Of a DNA stretch of 61,124 nt, positions 38,129-46,685 are shown in pieces. A program made the translations under genes and the position numbers. The number at the start of each line of letters is the position of its first letter. Within the stretch, counting starts at the first letter, position 1. The notes below the pieces were generated by a model that was given only the letters and a program-made list of their open reading frames with translations, did no database searches and was not told the DNA's origin. Origin of the DNA: Oxalobacteraceae bacterium (GTDB lineage Bacteria; Pseudomonadota; Gammaproteobacteria; Burkholderiales; Burkholderiaceae_D); contig OMID01000122.1 in the NCBI GenBank assembly GCA_900299005.1, forward strand, positions 1 to 61,124. Reading direction: 5' to 3'.

Positions 38129-38160
38129 AACAAAAAAGCGCCCGAAGGCGCTTTTTTGTT
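38129..38160. terminator. bidirectional terminator after typA
   Basis: GCGCC-CGAA-GGCGC flanked by A6 on the left and T6 on the right. The tetraloop and symmetric flanks suit termination of both typA and the convergent aminotransferase. Confidence 0.9.
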
Positions 38161-38185
38161 GGGGGAGCGGCGTGTCAATCGAAAA

Positions 38186-39505
38186 TCAGGTAGTCATAGT
38201 CCGCAGACAACGACCTACGGCATCGAACAGTTGACCTATCTGCTCCTCATTGATAATCAATGGCGGTGACAAGGCAATGATGTCTCCGGTCGTACGAATC
38301 AGCACCTGCTCTTCCCAGAAACAGCGCTCAAAGACGTCATACGCACGTGCAGCGGGCTTGCCCGGCATGGGTTCCAGTTCAATCCCGCAGACCAGTCCCA
38401 GATTGCGGATATCTTTTACGTAGGGTAGTCCGCGCAGCGAGTGTGCCGCTGTTTCGAATGCGGGCGCCATGGATGCAGCGCGCGCGAACAGGTTTTCACT
38501 GTGATACACATCCAGAGCGGCGGTCGCTGCGGCACATGCCAGCGGATGCCCGCTGTAGGTATAACCATGGTAAAACTCGATTGCATTCTCGGGGGCAGCA
38601 TCCATGAAGGTCTCATGGATCGATTGTTTTGCAATCACCGCACCCATCGGCACCATGGCATTTGTCAGTCCCTTGGCGCAGCAGATCATGTCGGGGATGA
38701 TGCCGAAATAATCTGCGGCGAACGCGGTGCCCAGCCTTCCAAAGCCTGTAATGACTTCATCAAAGATCAGCAGGATGCCGTACTTGTCGCAGATGGTACG
38801 CAGCTTTTGCAGGTAGCCTTTGGGAGGGATGATCACGCCGGTGGAGCCCTGTACCGGTTCGATGATCAGCGCGGCGACCGTGGCGGGGTCATGCAGCGCC
38901 AGCAGCCGCTGCTCGAATTCATCCGCGATCTCGGCGCCATGCTCGGGCAGGCCGCGTGAGAGGGCGTTGCGAGTGACATCTAGTGGGTGGCGCAAATGAT
39001 CAACGCCTGCCATCGAAGGCCCAAAATGCTTGCGGTTGCCAGCAATACCGCCCACGGCGATACCGCCAAAGCCCACGCCATGGTAACCGCGCTCTCGCCC
39101 TATGAGCCGGGTGCGGAGCGTATCGCCACGCAGCCGGTGGTAGGCCAGCGCCATCTTCAATGCGGTATCGACAGCCTCGGAACCACTGTTGCAGAAAAAT
39201 ACCCGGTTCAATCCGTCAGGGCTGGTCGCGGCCAGACGGCTCGCCGCATCGAATGCGCCCGCATGTCCCATCTGGAAGGGGGGCGCAAAATCCATGGTCT
39301 GCGCCTGACGCACCACAGCGTCGGTGATCTTTGGATGACCATGCCCGGCGTTCACACACCACAGTCCGGCTGTGCCATCGAGTATCTGACGGCCATCCTC
39401 AGCGGTGTAGTACATGCCCGACGCTGACTTCATCATCCTGGGTCGGGCCTTGAATTGCCGGTTGGCGGTAAAGGGCATCCAGTAGTGAGCGGTATTGATT
39501 GTCAT
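38186..39505 (-). CDS. aspartate aminotransferase family, omega-amino acid:pyruvate-like
   Basis: A 439-residue class III PLP aminotransferase that moves amino groups from omega-amino acids such as beta-alanine to pyruvate. MPFTANRQFKARPRMM and GAGLWCVNAGHG-like DGTAGLWCVNAGHGHPKI form the N-terminus. LIFDEVITGFGRLG binds the cofactor ring and CAKGLTNAMVPMG holds the Schiff-base Lys. The exact donor cannot be read. It is divergent from dusA. Confidence 0.88.
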   Translation of the reverse strand: MTINTAHYWMPFTANRQFKARPRMMKSASGMYYTAEDGRQILDGTAGLWCVNAGHGHPKITDAVVRQAQTMDFAPPFQMGHAGAFDAASRLAATSPDGLNRVFFCNSGSEAVDTALKMALAYHRLRGDTLRTRLIGRERGYHGVGFGGIAVGGIAGNRKHFGPSMAGVDHLRHPLDVTRNALSRGLPEHGAEIADEFEQRLLALHDPATVAALIIEPVQGSTGVIIPPKGYLQKLRTICDKYGILLIFDEVITGFGRLGTAFAADYFGIIPDMICCAKGLTNAMVPMGAVIAKQSIHETFMDAAPENAIEFYHGYTYSGHPLACAAATAALDVYHSENLFARAASMAPAFETAAHSLRGLPYVKDIRNLGLVCGIELEPMPGKPAARAYDVFERCFWEEQVLIRTTGDIIALSPPLIINEEQIGQLFDAVGRCLRTMTT

Positions 39506-39668
39506 GGGCGCAAAAAATAATCCGAGAAGTCCGGGGGTCTTTCTCTGTCCTGTCTGATCGACCCTCCTGTGGGCCGCTCATAACCCGCACTTTACTGCAT
39601 CTGCGATCGCTATTCCGGGTGACGGTAAAATGCGCACTCGTCATCTGTTCTGATAACTGCTGATCACA

Positions 39669-40658
39669 TTGAAAGCCCCTCTGTCGCCCCGCCGCCTCTC
39701 GGTCGCTCCCATGATGGACTGGACCGATCGTCACTGCCGCATGTTCCATCGGCAGATCACTCGCCATACCTGGTTGTACACCGAGATGGTCACTACCGGG
39801 GCGATCATTCACGGTGACAAGGCCCGGCATCTCGATTTCAGTAAGGAAGAGCATCCGGTGGCGCTGCAGCTGGGCGGCAGTGAGCCCGAGGAGCTCGCAG
39901 CAAGCGCGCGCCTTGGTGAGCAGTGGGGCTATGACGAGATTAATCTCAACTGTGGGTGCCCGTCCGAGCGGGTGCAGCGCGGCGCTTTCGGAGCATGTCT
40001 GATGTCAGAGCCGGCATTAGTGGCTCATGGGATCAAAGCCATGCGAGATGCGGTCAGTATTGACGTCACGGTCAAGCATCGTATCGGCATCGATGAGATT
40101 GATTCCTACGATTTCGTGCGCGACTTCGTTGGCACGGTGGCAGACGCTGGCTGTCATACGTTCATTGTTCACGCACGCAATGCCATCCTCAAAGGCCTGA
40201 CACCCAAGGAAAATCGGGAGATCCCCCCCCTGCGCTATGAACGGGTGTATCAGCTGAAAAAAGATTTTCCCCACCTTGAGATCATTATCAATGGTGGGAT
40301 CAGGACACTGGCCGAGATTGATGAACACTTGCAGAGGGTCGATGGCGTGATGATCGGCCGCGAGGCTTATCACAATCCCTATCTGATGGCGATGTTTGAT
40401 GCGCGCTACTACGGTGACGATGCGACGCCCCGCAGTCGCGCGGAGATTATCGACGCCATGATGCCTTATGTGCGCCACCAGCTTGCCTCGGGTGGTCCTC
40501 GTCTTCATAACATTACCCGGCATATGCTGGGGCTGATGGCCGGCTTACCCGGTGCACGCGGCTTCAGGCGACAACTATCCGATGCAACCCAGCTCGCCAG
40601 TGCAGACCCAGACATCTTGCGTCATGCCGCGCAGAGACTCTTGCCCGTTGCCGCCTGA
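39669..40658 (+). CDS. dusA: tRNA dihydrouridine synthase DusA
   Basis: A 329-residue FMN enzyme reducing U20/U20a in tRNA. RLSVAPMMDWTDRHCRMF, LYTEMVTTGAIIHGD and catalytic Cys97 in NLNCGCPSERVQ identify DusA, as does HVDGVMIGREAYHNPYLM-like GVMIGREAYHNPYLM. The frame has no upstream ATG before the conserved N-terminus, so the TTG at 39669 is the likely start; the ATG at 39711 would cut into the domain. Confidence 0.93.
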   Translation: MKAPLSPRRLSVAPMMDWTDRHCRMFHRQITRHTWLYTEMVTTGAIIHGDKARHLDFSKEEHPVALQLGGSEPEELAASARLGEQWGYDEINLNCGCPSERVQRGAFGACLMSEPALVAHGIKAMRDAVSIDVTVKHRIGIDEIDSYDFVRDFVGTVADAGCHTFIVHARNAILKGLTPKENREIPPLRYERVYQLKKDFPHLEIIINGGIRTLAEIDEHLQRVDGVMIGREAYHNPYLMAMFDARYYGDDATPRSRAEIIDAMMPYVRHQLASGGPRLHNITRHMLGLMAGLPGARGFRRQLSDATQLASADPDILRHAAQRLLPVAA

Positions 40659-40775
40659 GGTCTTCCGGTGTGACTGATACTCGCCGACCGGTAACAGTCA
40701 ATCGCATGGCTATGCGTCTGTGAGCAAAGCGCTGTCACGGCAACTGGCAGCGTAACTTGACCAAGCACGTTCTTG

Positions 40776-41723
40776 TCAGTAGTCGCGCAAGCGGTTGTAG
40801 AGTGTCTTGAGACTTATACCCAATATCTCGGCTGTCTGACGTTTATTGCCTCGGAAGTATTTGAGCGTGTACAGGATAATCTCGCGCTGTGCCTCTGCCA
40901 GTGCCATGCCCACGGGGAAATTGAGCGCTCCATGGGTGAAAGAAGTTTTCCCTTTGCTGGTCATGATAGGTGTTTCCAAAGTCACCGCATCAGCCGAGAG
41001 CAGGTAGGCTCGGTGAACAAGGTTTTTCAGCTCCCGCACATTACCGGGCCAGCGGTAGGCGCGTATTCGTTCTAAAGAGCGACGAGTGAATTGCTTGTTG
41101 GTGCCTGCTTCCCGGTTCAATGCATCAAGAAAATGCTGTGCCAGCAGTTCGGCATCTGTGTCTCGCTCCCGCAAGGGCGGCACATGAATCGGAAATACGG
41201 CTAGGCGATACATCAGATCTTGTCGTAAGCGTCCCTCGCGCACCGCTTCAGGCAGCGAGCGGTTGGTAGCGGCGATCAAGCGAATATCAACGGCAATATC
41301 CTGCTGACCACCGACACGGTGAAAGCATCGGCATTCAAGTACACGCAAAAGTTTCACCTGCATCTCGATGGGCATCTCGGTGATCTCGTCGAGGAACAAA
41401 GTACCGCCTGAGGCATGCTCGAAGAAGCCGATATGCTGTCTTGCCGCTCCCGTGAAACTACCTTTTTCATGACCGAACAAGGATGCCTCGATCAATGTGC
41501 TGGGGATAGCGCCACAATTGACTGCGACAAAATTCGCAGCACTTCGCGTACTACCCTGATGAATCGCTGAGGCAATCAGTTCTTTTCCCGTGCCACTTTC
41601 ACCTTCCAGCAGCACCGTGGCATCGGTGCGTGTGACGCGTTTTATTTGGGCTTGTAGCAGATCCATCGCTTCGGAGCTGCCATACAGCGCTCCTTGGTGT
41701 CTGAGTTGGCTATCTGAGTGCAT
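40776..41723 (-). CDS. sigma54-dependent activator, no input domain
   Basis: A 315-residue bacterial enhancer-binding protein made of only an AAA+ domain and a Fis-type helix-turn-helix. Walker A GESGTGKE is near residues 41-48, the sigma54 loop is GSFTGA at 88-93 (canonical GAFTGA), Walker B is GGTLFLDEI, and the HTH is [20 protein letters not shown] at the end. No receiver or sensor domain precedes it. The upstream 6 codons run to a stop, so no missing N-terminus is hidden. It is a close relative of the activator at 42701-44155. Confidence 0.9.
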   Translation of the reverse strand: MHSDSQLRHQGALYGSSEAMDLLQAQIKRVTRTDATVLLEGESGTGKELIASAIHQGSTRSAANFVAVNCGAIPSTLIEASLFGHEKGSFTGAARQHIGFFEHASGGTLFLDEITEMPIEMQVKLLRVLECRCFHRVGGQQDIAVDIRLIAATNRSLPEAVREGRLRQDLMYRLAVFPIHVPPLRERDTDAELLAQHFLDALNREAGTNKQFTRRSLERIRAYRWPGNVRELKNLVHRAYLLSADAVTLETPIMTSKGKTSFTHGALNFPVGMALAEAQREIILYTLKYFRGNKRQTAEILGISLKTLYNRLRDY

Positions 41724-42010
41724 TGTGATGGGGCTTTGGGCGACATCTCATCGTCGCCGAGATCACCAACACAGAATGTCGCTCATCCATGGCTCGAGAT
41801 ACTGCCTGATCTCAAAGATGCGACGCCGGTCGGTATCCGTATTGCACGTATGCATGGTCCGCTATTTTCCAGGCGCATGACACGGGCGCTCACGCAGGCA
41901 GAGGTAGTAGATGGGGCGGCATTTGGCGCTGCGCATACTTTCCCGACATCAGGGGAAACTTATACAGCCTTCTCCAGTCAAGCCATGAGGAACCCAACGA
42001 TTGATTTAGC
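41724..42010. other. intergenic stretch between activator and R1 copy
   Basis: A reading frame of 101 codons runs + from 41718 to 42023 with GTG start, containing LPDLKDATPVGIRIARMHG and no recognisable domain. There is no good ribosome site and it overlaps the start of the divergent activator, so I do not call it a gene. Minus-strand frames show no receiver-domain remnant. Confidence 0.3.
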
Positions 42011-42109
42011 ACCTGTCTCGTGAGGTCGTTGGCGGTGTTACCACTAGCTTGTCGTACGTCGGTACTGTCTGTGGCATTGTCGCCTCGCCCTCACCCTAAT
42101 GAGATAGGT
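42011..42109 (+). repeat. dispersed 99-bp repeat family R1, copy D of 4
   Basis: This copy shows the terminal inverted repeats most clearly: ACCTGTCTCGTGAGG at the left and CCTAATGAGATAGGT at the right (13 of 15 as inverted ends by eye). It shares GGTCGTTGGCGGTGTTACC with copy B and GTACTGTCTGTGGCATTGTC in the middle. It lies between the two activator genes, upstream of the lipoprotein gene. Confidence 0.78.
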
Positions 42110-42211
42110 TCTCAAGACTGCCAGCTGTCGCCCAGTGATGCGGGCTTGCCCTATAACGGGAGCGGTTCAGCAGCTCCCTGATCGATGCAAGTGTTTTTGA
42201 AAGGAATAGCA

Positions 42212-42658
42212 ATGAGAGTCAAACCGGTCACATCCAAGAAGCTAGTGATGCTGGGGCTGCTCACGCTGAGTCTGGCAGCGTGTAACCGCGGAGGCGGTGG
42301 CAGTGCGGAGCAAAGCGGTGTCGGTACCTCGGGTAGCGCAAGCTCCTCATCGGCTTCGACCAAGCAGTCGCCCGCTGAGCCGGCGGCGGCATACGAAGGC
42401 GGAATAGCCGCGCCAGGAGGTGCGAGCAGCGGTGCGACGAGCGGCGCCACAAGTGGGGTAACGCCGAGCACGACTGGCAGCACGCCAGGGGGTAGTACTT
42501 CCGGCGGCACGTCCGGCGGTGCCTCGGGTACATCGGGTAGTTCTGATACGGGTGCGACAGCGGGTGAGTCTTCTGCCGGGGCAGCCATGGGCGTGGCACC
42601 GGAGGGCGGCGTGTCAGGAGGGCGTCCCACAGAGGGAGGTAATCGCGGTTCAAGGTAA
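42212..42658 (+). CDS. Ser/Gly/Thr-rich lipoprotein
   Basis: A 148-residue secreted lipoprotein. The signal peptide ends in the lipobox LAAC (LGLLTLSLAACNRGGGG), so Cys of about residue 24 is the lipidated residue. The rest is low-complexity, rich in Ser, Gly, Thr and Ala, with short SGATSGA/GGTSGGASG repeats. The frame opens at 42185, but the ATG at 42212 has AAAGGAAT upstream and gives the proper signal peptide. It lies between two related sigma54 activators. No family is recognised. Confidence 0.75.
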   Translation: MRVKPVTSKKLVMLGLLTLSLAACNRGGGGSAEQSGVGTSGSASSSSASTKQSPAEPAAAYEGGIAAPGGASSGATSGATSGVTPSTTGSTPGGSTSGGTSGGASGTSGSSDTGATAGESSAGAAMGVAPEGGVSGGRPTEGGNRGSR

Positions 42659-42690
42659 GGAGAGCGCGACGATGGGCTCTCGCTCCTTTT
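42657..42690 (+). terminator. weak terminator/attenuator between lipoprotein and activator
   Basis: AAGG...AGCG pairs with CGCT...CCTT around a GGGCTC loop region, followed by TTTT. It may reduce readthrough from the lipoprotein gene into the activator gene. The stem is short and bulged. Confidence 0.35.
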
Positions 42691-42700
42691 CAGAAAAAAA

Positions 42701-44155
42701 ATGCCGCAGGCCCTGATCGCACACGAAGATGCCACCACGGTCAGTGTGCTCAGTAAGATGGCACAGTGCGAGTCGTATGAGGCGACCGTGGTCGACAGCG
42801 CAGTTGGCGCAATACGACAATCGGAGACAAGAGCCCCTGATCTTGTCTTTATCAGTCATGCAATGATTGCCGCAGGCATGGCGGAGTGGTTCGATGACAT
42901 TGTTCAATCAACCTCGTGTGACGTCATCGTCATAGGTACGGTCAGCTCGCCTGCCGAGATGGTGGATATCTTCAGGCGTGGCATTACCGATTTTTTGCTC
43001 ATGCCAATCGATAGGGCGCGAGCAAGATACCTGCTGCGGCGGTGCATCGTCAGACTGGCCGAGGGAGGTGCATCGGGCCAGAGCAGAGCCCCCCGGCAGT
43101 CTGGCTGCAGGTCTGTTACACGCAAAGTAGGGTCCTCACCCCTGCTGATTGGTGAGTCATCTGTCATGCATACTTTGCGCCATCAGATTAGTCGTGTCGC
43201 GCCGACCGACGCCAGCGTGCTACTGCTCGGAGAAAGCGGCACTGGCAAGGAACTGATCGCGCACAGGATTCATGACCACAGCGATCGTTGTCGGGAGACT
43301 TTTTTGCCTGTGAATTGCGGTGCGATTTCGCCGCAGTTGATCGAGAGCGAAATATTCGGTCATGAGAAGGGAAGCTTCACAGGAGCTGACCGTCAGCACA
43401 AAGGTTATTTCGAAAGAGCTTGCGGAGGAAGCTTGTTTCTGGATGAAGTGATCGAGATGCCAGTCGATCTGCAAGTGAAACTGCTGCGCGTGCTTGAGAC
43501 CGGTACCTTCATGCGTCTGGGTAGTCATCAAGAATTAAAGACGAACGTGCGCATTATCGCTGCGACCAACCGTGACCCCGAGTCGGCAATTGCCGAGGGA
43601 CGCTTGCGACTGGATTTGTATCATCGACTGAATGTCTTTCCTGTAAAAATACCCCCACTCCGGGATCGTGGTAGTGATATCGAACTGATCGCCCAGCATT
43701 TGCTGGATGAATTGAACTCCTTGCATGGCACGCACAAGTTCCTGTCAGCAGCGACACAAGCCAGCCTTAAGCACTACCACTGGCCCGGTAATGTGCGCGA
43801 ACTGGGCAATTTCGTTCAGCGAGCCTACATACTCGCTGATCAGTCCATTGATGTACTTGTACCTGAGCCCAACGTGGCAAGCAAGGGCACGACATCGTTC
43901 ACGCTCGCCATACCGATCGGCTCCTCTCTTGCCGATGTTGACCGCAAGCTGATCGTCGCCACGTTGGAACTGTGCGGTGGTGCAAAGAAGCGTGCTGCCG
44001 ACCTTTTGGGGATCAGCCTCAAAACCCTGTACAACCGTTTGGAGGAATACGGTCATCGTGGCGACCACTGTGCACTGACAGATCACAGCAAGACTGTGAA
44101 TACCTCCAATGCCTCGCCGCGCATGCCGGGACACGACAGCAGTGTGTTTAACTGA
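42701..44155 (+). CDS. sigma54-dependent response-regulator-like activator with degenerate receiver
   Basis: A 484-residue enhancer-binding protein. Residues 1-120 look like a receiver domain: [14 protein letters not shown] (acidic pair E9/D10) and [10 protein letters not shown], but the phospho-acceptor Asp is Ser at about residue 52 and the Lys before Pro near 101 is Met. The AAA+ domain follows, with GESGTGKE at 177-184, the sigma54 loop GSFTGA at 224-229 and GGSLFLDEV. The Fis-type HTH is [20 protein letters not shown] near 435-455. It likely activates the nearby sigma54 promoters independently of phosphorylation. The last 30 residues are polar and variable. Confidence 0.9.
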   Translation: MPQALIAHEDATTVSVLSKMAQCESYEATVVDSAVGAIRQSETRAPDLVFISHAMIAAGMAEWFDDIVQSTSCDVIVIGTVSSPAEMVDIFRRGITDFLLMPIDRARARYLLRRCIVRLAEGGASGQSRAPRQSGCRSVTRKVGSSPLLIGESSVMHTLRHQISRVAPTDASVLLLGESGTGKELIAHRIHDHSDRCRETFLPVNCGAISPQLIESEIFGHEKGSFTGADRQHKGYFERACGGSLFLDEVIEMPVDLQVKLLRVLETGTFMRLGSHQELKTNVRIIAATNRDPESAIAEGRLRLDLYHRLNVFPVKIPPLRDRGSDIELIAQHLLDELNSLHGTHKFLSAATQASLKHYHWPGNVRELGNFVQRAYILADQSIDVLVPEPNVASKGTTSFTLAIPIGSSLADVDRKLIVATLELCGGAKKRAADLLGISLKTLYNRLEEYGHRGDHCALTDHSKTVNTSNASPRMPGHDSSVFN

Positions 44156-44169
44156 GCGTGTCTTGTTTC

Positions 44170-44189
44170 GAGTATCAAGTTGCGTACTC
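44170..44189. promoter_or_regulatory. inverted repeat, candidate activator binding site
   Basis: GAGTA-N10-TACTC lies about 65-85 bp upstream of the sigma54 promoter at 44254-44269. The half-site TACTC/GAGT recurs at 48188-48210. This would fit an enhancer site for one of the two adjacent activators. Inference only. Confidence 0.35.
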
Positions 44190-44253
44190 ACTGCATCGCT
44201 CCGATTGACTCAGCAATCTGCCACCAGAGATTGACGTAATACAAAAATATCGC

Positions 44254-44269
44254 GGGCACGCTGGCTGCT
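44254..44269 (+). promoter_or_regulatory. sigma54 promoter upstream of glycine-zipper lipoprotein
   Basis: GGGCACGCTGGCTGCT matches TGGCACG-N4-TTGCW at 14 of 16 positions counting N; GG and GC are 10 bases apart. The start would be near 44280, 84 bases before the ATG. It lies just after the activator gene. Confidence 0.65.
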
Positions 44270-44363
44270 TCTACTTGTCTGTTCATATGGTGTCTCTGCA
44301 GGTGCTTTTGTTGACGAAGGGATGAAGCTTCATGTCAGTTCAATTCAATTGCCGGAGAAAAGT

Positions 44364-44822
44364 ATGTGGATCAACTTGATTTCAGCGATCGTGATCGCGT
44401 TGGCACTCGCCAGCGCTGGCTGTGAGAGTCTGGACAATCTTGGCAGCCGCAGTGGTTCAGAGGCGCAGACTCAGCCCATCGCAAGTCATGTGAATGGCAC
44501 GGGAACGATACAGGCCATTGAAATCGTGCATCGATCTCAGGGACTAGGTCTGGGATCGCTGGCTGGCGCCGCCATCGGGGGCGTGCTGGGTTATCAGGTC
44601 GGTGGCGGCACAGGCAAAACCGTAGCCACGGTGGCGGGCGCCGCCGGGGGTGCTTATGTCGGACACGAGATTGAAAAGCGTCGTCGTACTGATAATCAGA
44701 TTTACAAAGTGACGATACGCATGGACGACGGCACAACCCAATCGTTTGCGCAGGACGCCGAGCCAACCGTCAAACAGGGTGATCGGGTCAGCATCACCAA
44801 TGGCGTGTTATCCAAACAGTGA
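44364..44822 (+). CDS. glycine-zipper 2TM-domain outer-membrane lipoprotein, SlyB-like
   Basis: A 152-residue lipoprotein. The signal peptide ends in LASAGC (Cys20). A glycine-zipper segment (GLGLGSLAGAAIGGVLGYQVGGG, about residues 62-84, then ATVAGAAGGAYVGHEIE) spans the membrane. A C-terminal domain follows (IYKVTIRMDDGTTQSF). SlyB-type proteins stabilise the outer membrane under stress. GGAG lies before the ATG at 44364; the frame to 44322 is rejected. It follows a good sigma54 promoter. Confidence 0.85.
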   Translation: MWINLISAIVIALALASAGCESLDNLGSRSGSEAQTQPIASHVNGTGTIQAIEIVHRSQGLGLGSLAGAAIGGVLGYQVGGGTGKTVATVAGAAGGAYVGHEIEKRRRTDNQIYKVTIRMDDGTTQSFAQDAEPTVKQGDRVSITNGVLSKQ

Positions 44823-44918
44823 GTTGCCGCAATCTTCTTGGCTGATGCGACAACTTCCCCGAGTAGTGCAATCTCAATCCTATTGTTTTCCATGATTTCA
44901 TCCAGCAAGGAGATATTG

Positions 44919-45779
44919 ATGGCAACCTTACATCTTGAAAGTGGTGCGAGCTATCCGGGCAGCACACTCAATGCGCTCGAGAGTACCGCGCGGCGCTCGC
45001 TGCTGACCGCCATACGCTGGGGCGCCGTGCTGGCCGGTGTGGCGGTGGGTATTTCTGCGCAGCTGGTCCTGACCCTATTGGGCATTGCCAGTGGCCTGTC
45101 ACTTTTGCGGCTTTCGGCTGGCGAGGTTCCGGATACTGCGGCGCTCGTATGGGCAGGCCTGTCGATGCTGATCTCAACGCTGGCCGGTGCTTATGTTGCG
45201 GGCCGAATGTCTGGCTTAAAGCGCAAGATGGATGGCATGCTGCATGGCGTGGTGTCATGGGCCGTTACGACCTTGCTGTTCGTGATGCTGGCAACATCGG
45301 CCGGTGGCTCCTTGCTCTCGGGCGTATTTTCCGGCGTGGGACAGGGCACGAGCACGATAATGCAGCATAGCGGCGGCATGACCCTGATGCTTAATCGTCA
45401 GCTTGGCATGCACCTGAGCCCACAGGATCTAGGCGTGCTGCAGGAGTATATCGCCGCTGGTCGGCGCGACCAGGCGATCGACTATCTGAGCAGTAGCAAG
45501 GGCGTGCAGCGCGACCGTGCAGCCACCATCGTCGATCAGGCGCTTGTTCTCTCGGGTGCCCCCGAACAGGCTTCGCCTGAGGGTCGGGCCGCGGCCGATC
45601 GTGCGGTGAAGGGGGCCAGCACGGCTGCCTGGACCATCTTCGGTGCGGTAGCGATCTCGCTGGCCTTGTCTTTCCTCGGAGGCGCCCTGGGCGCGATGGG
45701 TTCGCGACGAGCGACCTGGAACGAACACCCCGAGGCGACGACAGGATCGACCGCGCAAACCGGTCTTGGGCGCGGTTGA
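44919..45779 (+). CDS. hypothetical multi-pass membrane protein
   Basis: A 286-residue membrane protein with about four to five helices, two near residues 32-60 and 75-95, then AVTTLLFVMLATSAGGSLLSG, and one at the C-terminus (TAAWTIFGAVAISLALSFLGGALGAMG). An intervening domain (LSPQDLGVLQEYIAAGRRDQAIDYL) looks soluble. I do not recognise a named family. AAGGAG precedes the ATG at 44919, 96 bp after the SlyB-like gene; the two are probably cotranscribed. Confidence 0.7.
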   Translation: MATLHLESGASYPGSTLNALESTARRSLLTAIRWGAVLAGVAVGISAQLVLTLLGIASGLSLLRLSAGEVPDTAALVWAGLSMLISTLAGAYVAGRMSGLKRKMDGMLHGVVSWAVTTLLFVMLATSAGGSLLSGVFSGVGQGTSTIMQHSGGMTLMLNRQLGMHLSPQDLGVLQEYIAAGRRDQAIDYLSSSKGVQRDRAATIVDQALVLSGAPEQASPEGRAAADRAVKGASTAAWTIFGAVAISLALSFLGGALGAMGSRRATWNEHPEATTGSTAQTGLGRG

Positions 45780-45917
45780 GTAGTGCCGGACAAAGGTCTT
45801 CGCCAAATTTGCCTGATCCACTTCACGCATACGCTCTGCGTTCTGAACCAGTCAAACCCGTCAGGGTCACATTGATCACCGTAATGGGTAAAGCGCAAGC
45901 AAAGGACAAACGGCACC

Positions 45918-46214
45918 ATGCTCAACAGCTTTGATGACGGTAGTTCTGTCGGTAGACGATGCGGTCCTAAGCGTTTTGCCTGCATGGTAGCCGGTCAATC
46001 CTCGGCGACGGAATTATTCCGTTCTTGCCCAGTGGTGACCGCAGTGGGGCACCCACTTGGGCGCGTGCGCTCCGTGCTAGTTGATGCACGGAGCCGTCAG
46101 CTGAAATATGTGGTCGTGGCGCCCCATCAGGGCAAGGCGCCGATCGTGATCCCATGGCAAGCGCTGTATTTCGATCCGACTCAAGTGAGACTCGTCTATT
46201 ACACCTACAGCTGA
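45918..46214 (+). CDS. small PRC-barrel-like protein
   Basis: A 98-residue protein whose second half (GHPLGRVRSVLVDARSRQLKYVVVAPHQGKAPIVIPWQAL) resembles a PRC-barrel, a small beta-barrel often found in stress- or envelope-linked proteins. AAAGGA lies before the ATG. Part of the same envelope block; role not known. Confidence 0.6.
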   Translation: MLNSFDDGSSVGRRCGPKRFACMVAGQSSATELFRSCPVVTAVGHPLGRVRSVLVDARSRQLKYVVVAPHQGKAPIVIPWQALYFDPTQVRLVYYTYS

Positions 46215-46228
46215 GGATTCCCTGTCTG

Positions 46229-46606
46229 ATGAGCCGCCAATGTACTGAAGACCTAGCTCAGAGCGTCACGCACGACGGAGATCCCGGTAACAATGGGGAG
46301 CACACGGCTCAGAACAAACAGCATGCTCCGCCGCTGACCGACCACCACACTGCTATTTCTCGGATTCGGCCGAGCCTATTGCGGGGAGTGAGCCTGGCGA
46401 TGCTCGCGGCATTGCCAATAAGCTTGTCATGGCCGCACTGGCGACCTGGCGTCGCCGAGTCGCTAGCTCATCATGTAGTGTCGGCGATCTATGCGTTTCC
46501 TGCCGATGAGATGCCTCGCTGCGAGAAATTTATTCGTCAGACCGAGATCGCTCGCTTAGCATCGGCCATTACCTGCGATGCCAACCCAGGGCGTCTGATG
46601 ATCTGA
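46229..46606 (+). CDS. hypothetical protein with one transmembrane segment
   Basis: A 125-residue frame with a hydrophobic segment (LLRGVSLAMLAALPISLSW, near residues 50-70) and a polar N-terminus. A weak ribosome site and no recognisable domain make it uncertain. It starts 14 bp after the PRC-barrel gene. It may be a real small envelope protein or a spurious frame. Confidence 0.35.
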   Translation: MSRQCTEDLAQSVTHDGDPGNNGEHTAQNKQHAPPLTDHHTAISRIRPSLLRGVSLAMLAALPISLSWPHWRPGVAESLAHHVVSAIYAFPADEMPRCEKFIRQTEIARLASAITCDANPGRLMI

Positions 46607-46685
46607 TTCACTCTCGCTGCGCTGACTGACGGGGGTGGGGAGGGCTACCCCGTTGCCAGTGTTGTAGTTGCCCCCACGCGCTGCA

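Noticed and set aside
41718-42023. 101-codon plus-strand frame upstream of the lipoprotein
   Set aside because: GTG start without a ribosome site, overlap with the divergent activator start and with R1 copy D, and no domain.
3852-42109. R1/R2/R3 repeats as a CRISPR array
   Set aside because: The copies are single, far apart, of different families, and not separated by regular spacers.
42660-42700. Sigma54 promoter upstream of the lipoprotein or second activator
   Set aside because: I searched for GG-N10-GC with TGGCA/TTGC context in 42020-42211 and 42659-42700 and found no good match.
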